Source of the DNA: Echiichthys vipera
Lineage: Eukaryota; Chordata; Actinopteri; Perciformes; Trachinidae
Reading direction: 5' to 3'
Length of the DNA: 64,000 nt
Assembly (NCBI GenBank): GCA_963691815.1
Contig: OY829662.1
Coordinates: forward strand, 6,241,424-6,305,423
This document shows positions 12,303-23,220 of this stretch, piece by piece. Made by a program: the position numbers and the translations under genes. Below the pieces are notes generated by a model. That model searched no databases. It was not told the origin of the DNA and worked only from the letters and a program-made list of their open reading frames with translations. Position 1 is the stretch's first letter; every line of letters begins with the position of its first letter.

Positions 12303-12837
12303 ATTGTGAATCATTATTTTTCCAACAGGGTCAGACATCAAGATCAGTGATTTTTTTTTTTTGCATTTATAATAAACAGACCTGATAACAAAAAGTGCCA
12401 ACAGTTGAGTGTGAGAGTTCGGCTCTGTTTGGAGAAAGGAAAGACCGGTAGCTAAACCTTTAGCACGTATTAAATGGCTGTAAAAATATTTGAGAGCTGT
12501 TTTCTTAATGCACAAGCTCCCGGTTAATCTTTTCCAGATACAGGTTAAGAAATGTCAACCTGTGGTTAAGTAAAGCCCCTGCTGAGACGAGTCAGGAGAG
12601 GTTGTCAGACCTGACTCCTAACCATCCAGTTGCTTAGATGGGACGTTGCTAAATGCTAACAGGCCGATTAAGAACATTTAAAAAGTTGCCCCACCTTCTC
12701 TACATGATACCAATTAACCCATCACCCGCTCCCCTGCTTGATCTGCACACAGTGGAATAAATGTTGAAAAGCGTTGTGGCTCTCCAGATTGTTTCACCAC
12801 GTACCCTCTCCACCTCTCATCTCTGGTCCTTTTCCAT

Positions 12838-15757
12838 CTATGGCTGTGGTGACGCTCCGAATTTGGAGCTCAGCTTGGTGACAAGGGCCATGATTTTGGG
12901 GTTGTTCTGGTACTTGGAGATGTTGGCCGGGTTCTGTGCCACATCCTGGAAGGCAGTCATCACCTCGGGGTCCTGGAATGCAAACAGAGTCACTTTTATT
13001 CACAAAGTGCATTTTAAAATTAGTTTTAAAGGCCACTTTTCCAAGTTATTTTCCTGGGATGTACGGCTGAAGGTTACATTTCTTTTTTTTTTTTTTAATT
13101 GAAAATCTTTTACATGCCACGAAGGGCGCACTTACACTGTCCATTAGTACTGTGAAAAGCACGCTTCACGGCTAAAGTCTAGTTGGTTTGACCAGTGGGA
13201 GTACAAGTGTTCCACATTGAAAGAGATGGGCTTTTGTAAAGCACAGGTGCACATGTACGACCATCGACGGTGGTCCGGAAGTCTATTTATATGCGACTGT
13301 TCCCCGTGACGGACATTTAAAAAGATGCCGCCAAACGATTCGTGGTGGTCTGAGGTGGAGCGTTTACTGCAGATTTGGTCGGATGAGAATATTCAAAAAC
13401 AGATCAGCGGATCACCTGGGCAAAGCGTGAGTCTTAAGCTACGCTTTCAATAACTGCTGCTGCAACACAGCAAACTCTTCAGAGCACTCTTCTGTCTGTC
13501 TCTCGTTACTCAACAAATCATCTTGCAAGATTTCAGACAAGACTTTTCCGGCTGTAGAACAAAAAAAGTGACTATTTCAAAAGAGTATCATGACTTTCTA
13601 TAGGCACTGTATATTGGCGGTACTCAACTGCCCTTATATTGGGCTTTCACTCAATACTGGACCAGTGTCACCTGACTTTGAGGACATGAACAGCAGCCAC
13701 GTCTTGTTAGTCGGGTTGAGTCGCAGTAACAGAAAAGAGTTTGCCTCCAATGGTGCCGTTCTGTGTGGACAGGAGCTTCCCTCTGTAGCTTTTTAATCTC
13801 TTTGAGTGAACAACAGGATAATGCTTTTGAGCCCATCTCTATGTGGCACTGCCAACAGCTCAAATGCATATTTTCGGGTGTGTGGAGTTAAAACAAGTCC
13901 CTCCCCTGGACATCCTCCTACTCTTGTGTAAGCGGGGATGATTATTTCTGATTTGTTGTCGTGCCTGCTTCTGAGCTCTCGGAAAAACCCACCGTAGCGA
14001 CCTGTTACATGTGGAAATAAGTGAGCGGATATATGAGAATGAGTTTCCATTCTTTATGCTAAGGCAAACTAACAGGCGATAGCTTCATATCTACCATACA
14101 GACTCCAGAGCGGCATCCATCTTCTCATCTAACTCTTGGCAAGAAAACAAATGGGCGTATTCCCCAAAATGTCGACCTGTTCCTTTAATATCCGTGTAAC
14201 CTGAGTCATGGGACATATCGCTGGAAGTGGAGGATTAATGTTGAGCGGTTAAAGGCACCTTCATGGCATTGAGCAGCTCAGGATCCTTCAGGAGTTCACC
14301 GAGACCAGGCATGCCAGCCGGTGCTCCGCCTGGGAATCCAGCAGGACCTGCAGAAAAACAAGATTCATTATCAGCAGCAAGACTCGCATCTGTTGGATAA
14401 ATCCACAATGAACCCCCAACGGCACAGAGAAATGCTTTGGAATATTGCCGGGATGAGCTGTTAATATGATACTCAGGTGAAACTAAGGAAGGCTACAAAC
14501 AAATTACTCAAAACAGATATCAATCTGTAATTCTCGACTCTCGAAAAATCACCCCTTGTTCTGATCTTACAGCATACAATACTGTGTAGCGGATAAATAA
14601 AACAATCAAAGTGTGTATTATGAATTATTAACCACATGGGTATTATCTTCTTATTCTCTGCTCCTACAATGACAGTTGTGGAATTCATCTCATGCACTGA
14701 ACGGGCTTGTGTCCACTCTCCTACCTGGGAAGAATCCTCCTTCGGACTGTCGTGCTTCCTCCTCCTGTTGAAAGACAAACGAATGGGATGAGTTTATCAG
14801 TGTCGCACGCAATCGAGACTTGTAGGTGGTTGGAAGCGTCCGGTCGTAGCTAAGCGACCGTAAATAGACACGTGTTGAACCGGTGTGCAGACTTGTGAGA
14901 GAGATGCAGCGTATTTGAAGTGTTTGGAGGGTGGTGTCTTTTACAACCAAAAACACAGAGGAGCAAAAGTGTGAGAAATGGATTCAACGGTGTCATTTTC
15001 TGCTCTAATGTAAGCTGCAAACGTTAGTATGTCTGTAACCAACCGTTACTTCAAAGGAGCATTTCATACTACATTATTTTGTGGGGTTACAGGTTTTGTA
15101 TAAGCTCAACAGGCACAGCACCAGTTACTAAGAGGGGCTTAGCGAACGTCGGCTGTGCCTTTGAGCTATAGAAGTGCACCAGCAGTGAAGTGTGCGACTG
15201 CTCTGGAACAACTTCAGTATGTTACAGTTGACTGTGTAGGGAGACTAGTTCAACTTAACAACTTACTATACAAGTCTAAAATTGGAAATCCCCAGAGCAT
15301 CTCACCTTCTGAGCCCGTGCATGCTCCTCCCTGGCTTTCTTCACCCGCTCTTGTTTCTCCATGACGTCCTTCTCTTCCTTCTTGCGCTGGTATTTGCGTC
15401 TGTGCTCCACGATTTTCTTAGCCTGAAGAACAAAAAAGGGAAACATGACAAGAGTGACGAACCACAATCCCACAGCTTGGAGCAGCAGCTTTGTCCAATG
15501 TCTGGAGCCCTACTCTGATCAAAACACAAATAATGTGTGCAAGCCCCTGTTCCATGGCACATTAACGTACATATGTGCATTAAAGTTACTAAAAACAAGT
15601 TTAAAACAGTGGCTTCTATTCCCTCTTTTCACCAGCATTTTACCTTAGGCTGGACGTCCTTCAGCATTGCACTGGCGTCCTCGTCATAGTCCAGTTTACA
15701 GGCTGTGGCCAGGTCCCTGGCTGCCTCCTCCCAGTGGCCCAGCAGCCTTCACACACA

Positions 15758-15791
<34 letters not shown>

Positions 15792-18700
15792 AGTACCATC
15801 AGATCACTAACCTGAGGGCCAAAAAAACGTCATGAATTGACTAACAATCAAGGGCTTTATTAGTTTACCCACCCACCCTCAAACATTCAGACTGTCAGAC
15901 TGGCTGGGTTGTAGATATGTGTTGGGGCGGTCACTGTCTGAGAATCTGATCTTACAGCTTTGACACATTTAGGATCTCGCTCTAAAAACAGCCTTTGGTG
16001 GACGTGTCTCATGGTACAAGCTAGGCCAACCATTTTAATTTGACTATCAAAGATTATCAAATCATCGCAACTGTCGAATTTCATCTGGGAAAACTCAAAA
16101 CAGCACAGTGAATAGGGGCCTTAACCCTCTGTTTAAGATATTCCAACATTACACATATTCGTGTCATAGTACCCCAGTAAAGATCTGGTGTAGGGTGTTG
16201 ACACTGAGATAAATATCAAGTTTCTATGAACAGGGCATTAACTACACACTAAATGTTTCTGACTTTATTGAGAGCTGACATAATAACAAATACCAGTTAC
16301 CAAACAAGATGAAGTGTGTCATATTGTTGAGTGTTTGGTCATGCTGGGCATCCAAACGTACCTGTGAGCTTTTCCCCTCCACTTGTAAGGCTGTGCAGAG
16401 TCTGGGTTGATGCTGATGGCTCTGTCACAGTCTCTTATGGCTGCGTTGGGTTTCTGCATCTGGATGAAGACACTGACACAAAGAGGACAACTGATTACGC
16501 TCAGTCGTTCATGACAGACACTAACCCCTTTCATGCAGAGATTCTGCAACAGCGCCGCAATGAAGGAATTCTTGCAATGCCGGCTTTTTGTTCATTGACA
16601 CAGAAGTAAAGGCGTTGTAATGACGCCCCAGTTGGGATTCTGCAGAGAACATCTGTATTCTGTAAGTAAAAGAGGCCTTGGCGTTTATTGTGTGCGTGCA
16701 AATCGCAAACCACCAAGTTTATACCTTATGGTAGCACAGCTGTCAGTAGAGAGAAGGCCAGAGATGGACTGCAGCGCTGCAAAAAGACTCCCTTTCTTAA
16801 AGTGAAAATTGTAAGTAAAATCACCCCAGGCTCTTTTCAGGCAAATACACATATCAAATAAGGCATCGAGACAATTTTTTTTCGTGCAAGAACAACTAAT
16901 GGATGAATTCGGGACAGTCCCAAAAGGAAGGAGCCCATTGATGATTTATTCCAGCGAAACACGTAAACCATGTGATTTTATAGTTAAGTGAAATGTAAGT
17001 TAATAATAGATGGTAAAAGGTTTACACACATTTTTCCCTGCAGCATCGAAACGTTACGCGAGTGGTCAGGGTCGTGTGTTGCCGGAAGACGCACAGTGAG
17101 TGCAGGCACGGGTAAAGATGACTCACCTGCAACTTGAAGTGAAGAGAGACAGAATGGTTCGTGTTTGTATCTTTCCTGGCTGCGGAACAAAAATGAAAGC
17201 TAACAACCAGAAACTTTTCATAGGCTGCCACTGCGGTACGATGACCGTGCTCTGATAAACCAGTGGCTTATTGTTTTGAATCTGGACATTGAGACGCGCA
17301 TCGAGACGGTTATGCAGAGGGATCACCGCGTCTGCAGCAAACATTTGGAAAAGGACGACTTTATAATTTCTAGGAGAGCTTCTGACCCAAAGAAGCCGTG
17401 CTTGAAGAAGAATGCAGGAGTGCAGCAACTGACTACAGATAGACTGGAGGATATTTCACCAAACTGCCACAAACCACAAAGTTTACGTGTTTTGCTGGAA
17501 TAAATCATCAATGGGCATTGCATTTGTAATCGACTTGAATGGACTTTACTCTGAGAGGAGCTGGTACTGGTCAAGTAGGTAAGTCTTTCATAACACTATC
17601 CCCAAAGCAATTTTAGTCAAAAGCAACTGTCAGCAGCATAAACTCAGTCAGTTACAACATTGCCAAGCACGTTGCCAATATCCTCGCACCACTGGTGGGC
17701 AACACCCCACACCACATACAAAACTCCATAGACTTTGTGAACAAAGTCCGAGACTTATAAATGGATCCAGATGAAACCATGGTATCCTACGATGTGACTT
17801 CCTTGTTCACCTGTATTCCAACCGTGGAGGCTCTGGCCACAGTAAGAGAGCGGCTCACGCAGGACAACTCCTTACACAACCGAACAAATTTCAAACCAGA
17901 CCTCATTTGCCAACTTCTGGATTTGTGCCTGAACACCACATATTTACGGTTTAATGGCATTTTTTTACAGACAGAAAAGCAGCTGTGCAATGGGTTCACC
18001 AGTGTCCCCTATTGTGGTAAATCTTTACACGGAGGAGGTAGAGGGAGAGGATTCTCACCTTGCCCTCTTGGCGTACATGATGGCTACGCAGGGGTTCAGC
18101 TTGATGGCTTCAGTAAAAAGATCCAAAGCTTTCTGCAGATTGCCTATAAGAAAAACAAATTAAACAGGTATTCATCTTTCCATTAACCTAATTAATAGAG
18201 AAGCTGTGTCTGCATTCACTTTCCCAGTAGAATTCAACCTACCTTCTCCAAGAGCATCAATGGCCGCTATCTTCTTCTCATTGGCCTGGTCCATCATCTC
18301 CTCTGTAACCTGAGGACACGTGGAGACACAGAGGTTCAATCTAATCCAGTCTAGAGTGGTCAAAGCTTAGTTCATATTTTCCAGGCCTTGAATCTCCTTT
18401 AATATCTGGGAGAATGGGGTTTGAATGTGAGTAGATGTATGCATGATTAAAGGGGTTTAGAAAAACTTAACATTTTACCTCAGTGTTTTCAAAATCTCCC
18501 ATCTCCTGTGGTTCATCGGTGTCTGGATCAATCACTCCCTCGTTGTCCATTTCTGAAAAAGATCCAACATTTGGGACTCTCAAAAAATATGAATTACTTT
18601 GAAGGCCTGAGTTACTGTACTCTTCGCAGCAATAAGGATGTATCATGAACAATGTCTCCCATCCCCTCCCTGAAACCCTGGACAAGCTTCAGAGCAGCTT

Positions 18701-20521
18701 CAGCAGCAGACTCATTCAACCCCGCTGCTTAAAGAACGGCACAGGAAATCATTCCTACTTGCTGCCATCAGACTTTACAACGCTGCACAACAACACTGAG
18801 CGACGCTCAGGGAATAAACTCACACTACTCAAAGTGACCTATCACTGAAATGCACCTTTCTCTCTCTTGCACATTAAAATCCACATAGCATATTGTAATA
18901 TAGTGTTTATCTGCGATACTGTACTTTTATTTTATTGTTGTTCATATTTTGTATTTTATATTTTATCTTATTGTTGGTACTCCTGATTGCTCTGTGCCGC
19001 TGCTACGATGACCTAATTTCCCCTCGGGGATGAATAAAGTTATCTATCTATCTATCTATCTATAGGTTATAAGGAAGGTACATAATGGCAACAAATTCGC
19101 TAAGATTTTGTGAAATTCTCATGAAGTAAAACAATTACTCTGAGAGAAAAAATCTGGTGTCTATCTGTCCAAGACGTCGCATACACGTACATCAAAGAAT
19201 GCCCTTCTTTTTCCTATCCAGTTACAATAGTAAATGAACTAAAGGGATGTAGAAAAACGGGGACATATTTGTAAGCTGCGCTAACACACATTTATAGAAA
19301 AAATGAAAGACTGAAAGCTTGGCTTCTTTAATAAAAGCCTGCATGGACCTCCTTCACCAAAGGTTGCATCATCCACAAAAAGACAGCCACCTGCATCTAT
19401 AATTATACTTTAAAGGGAGGGTTTGATACTTTGGGAAATCTGCTTTTTTTGCTTTCTTGCCAAGAGTTATATGCGAAGATGATACCACTCTCATATCTGT
19501 CAGCAGATGTTAGCGTGCAGCTGGAAACTGTGAGCCTGGCTCTGTCAAAAAGGTGACAAAAACCTTTTTAGTGTAAAAAAACGATGACCAACAATGACCC
19601 TTGTCCTCTGAAGCCAAAGCTGTGATTTAAGAGAGTATTGTGTACCTATGTCACTCTCCTCACTCTCATTCAGTGGAGGTTCTGGCTGAGGAGGTGGAGC
19701 TGATGTAGGTGGAGGACCACAAGGACAGCCACCCTACAAATCAGAGAGCACTCTGTTACAAAATGTGTGAAAAAAACACAATATTAAATTATCAAAACAT
19801 GTACAATAAATGGAATAATGTATGACATGTATGTGTCACCTGGCATGACCCCTGTGTCTTGGGTGGGGGAGGGATTATTGCACCCATGCTGCAATATAAA
19901 ATTAGGGAGAACATTTCAGCGAGCAATACAAACAACCTGACCTTTTATTTGCAGATATTATATGAACATTTTCCTAGATCTTAACATATCAACCGAGACA
20001 CTTGTACAATCTTTTTACTGGTTGGAGCAACAGTAAGAGTTGCTGCTTGCCAGCAGGCAAAGCAGTTAGCTGCTTGGGGCCCTGGGCCAATAGGAGGAAG
20101 TTTAAAACTACAGCAGTGACAATGCACAAAGTTTGCAATGATGTTGTCCCGGTTTTAATTGTTCTTTATATTAATATATATGAATTACAAGTTTTTAAAA
20201 TGTTTATATGCATATTTTAAAAATAACTTACTTTGAAAATAACCAAAATGTGCAATTTTAAAATAACATATGTTTAAATTTCACATTTTTGTTGTCGTGT
20301 CAGATTATTTATAACATAATGGTGATCGATGCTGGTTCCAGGGGCCCCCTGTGAACCTTTGCCTCTAGGCCCCTACAGACTAGAATCGCCTCTGGGTCCA
20401 GGTGTACTGACCCCAGCAGCCAGGTCCGGAAGAAGCTCATCTCTGGAAGGTGCAGGGTCTCGGGATTGGACTCGCACATCTGCACGAAGCCCTTTAACTC
20501 TGCCACTTTTCGTGGGTCCAT
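12838..20521 (-). CDS. st13: Hsc70-interacting protein Hip (ST13)
   Basis: Twelve coding exons on the minus strand, in coding order: 20521-20412, 19888-19840, 19733-19646, 18552-18479, 18309-18243, 18143-18059, 16472-16362, 15746-15644, 15422-15306, 14764-14725, 14347-14259, 12972-12838. All phases agree, giving 355 aa (human 369). The N-terminal dimerisation segment (start MDPRKVAELKGF) is followed by a Pro-rich and acidic linker (DPDTDEPQEMGD). Three TPR motifs (about residues 108-230, including KPNAAIRDCDRAI and PYKWRGKAHRLLGHWEEAA) bind the Hsc70 ATPase domain. A charged helix and a short Gly/Pro stretch lead to the C-terminal DP/STI1 domain (DPEVMTAFQDVAQNP). Hip stabilises ADP-bound Hsc70 in the cytosol. 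The GGMP repeat is much shorter than in mammals. The exon 1 donor was chosen (GTCAGT) so that phase matches exon 2. The linker carries a CQGGCPC cluster not expected from the human protein. Confidence 0.97.
13258..13460 (+). mobile_element. Myb/SANT-like transposon remnant in st13 intron 11
   Basis: An ATG at 13325 opens a short frame reading SWWSEVERLLQIWSDENIQK, a Myb/SANT-like DNA-binding motif of the kind found in PIF/Harbinger accessory proteins. About 38 bases covering LLQIWSDENIQKQ are nearly identical to the minus-strand copy inside the MITE at 33529-34134. The frame stops soon after, so it is a fragment. Confidence 0.6.
15751..15790. repeat. (CA)n microsatellite at st13 exon 8 acceptor
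   Basis: A CA tract with one CAAA interruption lies immediately outside exon 8. On the transcribed strand it is a (TG)n tract running up to GAAG at the splice acceptor. Confidence 0.9.
16795..17610 (+). mobile_element. P-element-like unit with a broken THAP-domain ORF
   Basis: An ATG at 17154 begins MVRVCIFPGCGTKMKANN. After one frameshift near 17220 the frame continues LRYDDRALINQWL ... HRVCSKHLEKDDF. This matches the C2CH zinc-binding THAP domain (C-x4-C ... C-x2-H) used by P-type transposases and host THAP proteins. The ORF is flanked by an inverted repeat of about 35 bases (16933-16967 against 17482-17516) that differs at about one position. The left outer region (16797-16940) matches the arms of the foldback at 11080-11760 and the solitary arm at 5285. 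The unit lies in st13 intron 6, antisense to the gene. No catalytic domain is present, and it stops short of the Penelope fragment. Confidence 0.7.
17638..18050 (+). mobile_element. Penelope-like element reverse-transcriptase fragment
   Basis: The translation reads SVTYNIAKHVANILAPLVG, a stop, then MDPDETMVSYDVTSLFTCIP. After a frameshift near 17970 it reads CAMGSPVSPIVVNLYTEEVE. The YDVTSLFTCIP and GSPVSPI blocks are typical of the Penelope-like reverse transcriptase. The catalytic YxDD block and the endonuclease are absent. One stop and one frameshift make it dead. It lies antisense in st13 intron 6 and its recognisable end is within about 10 bases of the exon 6 splice donor. Confidence 0.85.
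18640..19062 (+). mobile_element. 5'-truncated LINE 3' end with (TATC)n tail
   Basis: The left part reads as the last residues of a non-LTR retrotransposon ORF2 (SHPLPETLDKLQSSFSSRL). It is followed by a 3' UTR ending TTTCCCCTCGGGGATGAATA and a short (TATC)n tail at 19040-19062. This tail is typical of fish L2/CR1/Rex-type LINEs; the exact clade was not assigned. It lies in st13 intron 3. Confidence 0.7.
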
Positions 20522-21240
20522 CCTGCTCTGTCACGTCCAGCACACTCCGCGCTGCATGTGTGGGGAAACCAGAGAACAACAATGACCACCTCAGCCAAGA
20601 CTGGCTTTGTTTACGTGCTCGGCTGCGAACGTTAGTGCGCGCGGTGTTAATGCTAGGTATGCTAACGCGCAGGGGTTGAATGAGCGTGCGCTACAACCTC
20701 ACTTTGTTCACCCCGCGCTTCACATAAACACAACAATACAGTGTGCAGTTCAGGAGCGAGCAACTCTGCATGCACAGCTAGCACGAAAAGGCTATTTCAA
20801 AGGTCGCAAACCAGACGTTTCTGGAAATGTGAATCCGCCCGTGACGCGATAATGACTGTTTGACGCATGATACCATCGTTAGCCAAGTTAGCTGCAACAC
20901 GGGCCGTGATTAATGAGAAACAACAGCTGCAGCCGTGAATGTGAGCCGTCGAGGGCAAACGCACCTGATCAAAGTTGTTCACCGTGAACACCCGACGAGA
21001 ACCCCGAGGAGGAAAGTCGCAGATGGTCTGGTCTCAACTCTGCTGCTTCACTGGCAGTGGCGTCGCTGCTGTGTTTTCATTCAGGCGAGTTGTCGGACAG
21101 ACTGACAGAGGACCCGTGGATTTGTTGCCCTGAGTTACGCCTGCCAGGCAGCTCTTAAAGGGAGAGTTGGGACTTGTTTTTTAGGCCAAGGACGCCTCTG
21201 CTAAAAGAGGGATGAAGCAGGGACCTGCTGCTACAGATAT
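20522..21240. other. st13 upstream region
   Basis: This region upstream of the st13 ATG should hold the st13 5' UTR and promoter on the minus strand. It has several CpGs and GTTAGC-type motifs common in fish promoters. No TATA box or start site could be fixed. Confidence 0.4.
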
Positions 21241-21249
21241 TGCATTAGA

Positions 21250-21556
21250 TTAAGGTAGTAGCTCAGTCCATAGGTGACTTGGCTGGGAACCGTAGGGTCG
21301 CTGGTTCAAGTCCCTGTATGGAGCATGGACTGGTGGCTGGAGAGGTGACAGTTCATCTCCTGGGCACTGCCGAGGTGCTGTTGAGCAAGGCACCGAACCC
21401 CCAACTGCTCGGGGCAGCCCCATCGCTCTAACATCTCTCCTTAATTGCATGTATAGGTCCTGTCTGTGCGTGTGTGTGTATTTCAGGCCTGTGTGTGTAA
21501 CATGATTAATAATAAGAGTGAAAAAATTCAATTTCCCCGTTGCGGGATAAATAAAG

Positions 21557-21592
<36 letters not shown>

Positions 21593-21595
21593 AAG
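21250..21595 (+). mobile_element. tRNA-derived SINE with (CTT)n tail
   Basis: A degenerate A box (TAGCTCAGTCCATAGGTG) and B box (GGTTCAAGTCC) are followed by a body containing GAGCAAGGCACCGAACCCCC, a block common in teleost SINEs. The element ends TGCGGGATAAATAAAGTA and then (CTT)n at 21559-21590. Confidence 0.8.
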
Positions 21596-22246
21596 GTTGA
21601 ATAATAGAATGAGCAGAACACCACCATCTAGTGTCTCAAGGTCGGAGTCGCAACAACAAAAAATTATTCCAGCAGTCGGGTTGCAAGGTTTGTTTCCGAG
21701 TGTGTCAAGCGATCAGCCTGCACCATGTCAAGTGATGAATCATACAGGGTAACGACCTTGATGACTTTATGGGTTTGACTGACTGTTAGCGTTAGCCGTT
21801 AAAGCTAAGTAAATATGAAAGTTAGCTTATGATCAAGGAGAAACGTAGACATTTGGACGGGCGTTTCAATGCCGTTAAACTCCTTTATCTCAGTTCATTG
21901 AGTGAGTGCTTGGCCTATACTGACTCTCTTTTTGCCCATTTTGGGACAAATAAGCAGCAGCAGGATTGGCATTTTACCCAGTGCCAGTCTACAGTAGCTG
22001 CACCCAACAACAGACAACCCCGGCAACCCTGCAATGTCCACCGCTATTGGCTGTTACAATGTAAACAGAACGGGACAGAAAATCATTATCAAACCCGTCA
22101 AAACTTTTTAAAGATATTAATTCAGACTGAATATATTTTTTATGGAAAAGCAATACTTTCATTCGGTACCCCTCAAAACGCCGTGTGGATTTTTGTTTGT
22201 TTTTTTAACAACTTTTAATAAAGATTATACATATTTAACCTTTAAG
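21591..22246 (+). mobile_element. MITE-like repeat, copy A
   Basis: About 650 bp match a second copy at 63052-63786 in the same orientation. Shared blocks include GCAACAACAAAAAATTATTC, CCAGCAGTCGGGTTGC, GTTAGCCGTTA, AACTCCTTTATCTCAGT, GTAGCTGCACCCAACAACAG and CTATTGGCTG. The ends read TTAAAGGTTGA and TTTAACCTTTAA, a terminal inverted repeat of about 10 bases. No transposase is encoded. The superfamily is unknown. Confidence 0.75.
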
Positions 22247-22638
22247 TTGCATATGAAATTGGGCATAACAGCTAGGGTGGTCTAAAGTCTATACACACAG
22301 CTTTTTTATGGTGCATACAACACTAAGATATTACAATGCTCCTTATTAACATATTCATATATTTATACATTATATGTTAATGTTAAACATACATTTGGAA
22401 GGCACATTGAATCCTTCAGCTCAAATGTATCTGTGCATGGCTACAAATACGGTGTCAATGATATTTAGGTTTTTGAAAGGAAATGGACAAATTACAAAAA
22501 AGTCTGTAATGGAGTAGAATAATACTTGAAGGTTATAGAGACTATGGTTAAATCCAGTAGAAGGCAGTAAAGTAACGGACTACCAACTAAAGGAGAGAGG
22601 CAGAAGAGGCGGGACTCATCTGTGCATGGGACAATACT

Positions 22639-22952
22639 ATCCAGCTGCAGACCCGGCGCACAAGCCCCTCACTTGACACAAGCCCCTCACTTGTCACAAG
22701 CCCCTTGCTTGACGGAGGTGACGCAAACGTTGTTTTTTTAACTTTATTGAAAGTGACGCAATAGGTTTTTTTAATAGGTTTTTTTAAACTTTATTGAAAA
22801 AGTACAAAACATAGCAACAGTTAAAGTAAATCATTTTTATAAAACTTTATCATGCTCAAATTCCCGCCTACTTTCTGATCTCATACGTCACTTCCGTCAA
22901 GCCGGGGGCTTGTGTCAAGTGAGGGGCTTGTGCTCCGGGTCTGCAGCTGGAT
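22639..22952. mobile_element. Foldback element with tandem 17-19-bp units in one arm
   Basis: ATCCAGCTGCAGACCCGG at the left end is the exact inverse of CCGGGTCTGCAGCTGGAT at the right end. The inner arms also pair: ACAAGCCCCTCACTTG against CAAGTGAGGGGCTTGT, and CTTGACGGAGGTGACG against CGTCACTTCCGTCAAG. The left arm holds three tandem ACAAGCCCCT(C)ACTTG-like units while the right arm holds two. The centre is AT-rich with a repeated AACTTTATTGAAA block. Confidence 0.8.
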
Positions 22953-23220
22953 GCTACTCGCCTGGGAAGCAAAACTCAGGGCAGCAAAGTCTCCGTTAGC
23001 AAACATGGGGACATCAAGCTAACGAGGCTAACTGTCGCCCGACAGTTGTGTGAGCAGGTTTTAGCGTAGGTAAGTAACTTAAACACACCACTATGTGTCT
23101 CCGTAGATATCCAGCGGTAGTTGGCTAACGTACTTTGACTTTATTGACGGCCATTAACTCGTGTGTGCAGCGGGGACAGATGCTGTGACTGGTCGGTGTC
23201 CTCCAGTTGAAGCAACAAAC
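22953..23220 (+). promoter_or_regulatory. Probable xpnpep3 5' region
   Basis: The sequence directly upstream of the xpnpep3 ATG contains GTTAGC/GCTAAC motifs and several CpGs. A GTAGGTAAGTAA stretch at 23067 resembles a splice donor, so a 5' UTR intron is possible. No start site was fixed. Confidence 0.35.

Noticed and set aside
17123..17428. Minus-strand 101-codon ORF over the THAP region
   Set aside because: The plus strand gives the recognisable THAP motif; the minus frame shows no similarity.
20408..20411. Alternative st13 exon 1 donor at GTACAC (exon ending at 20408)
   Set aside because: It would put exon 2 out of frame; the GTCAGT donor at 20411 keeps the Hip reading frame.
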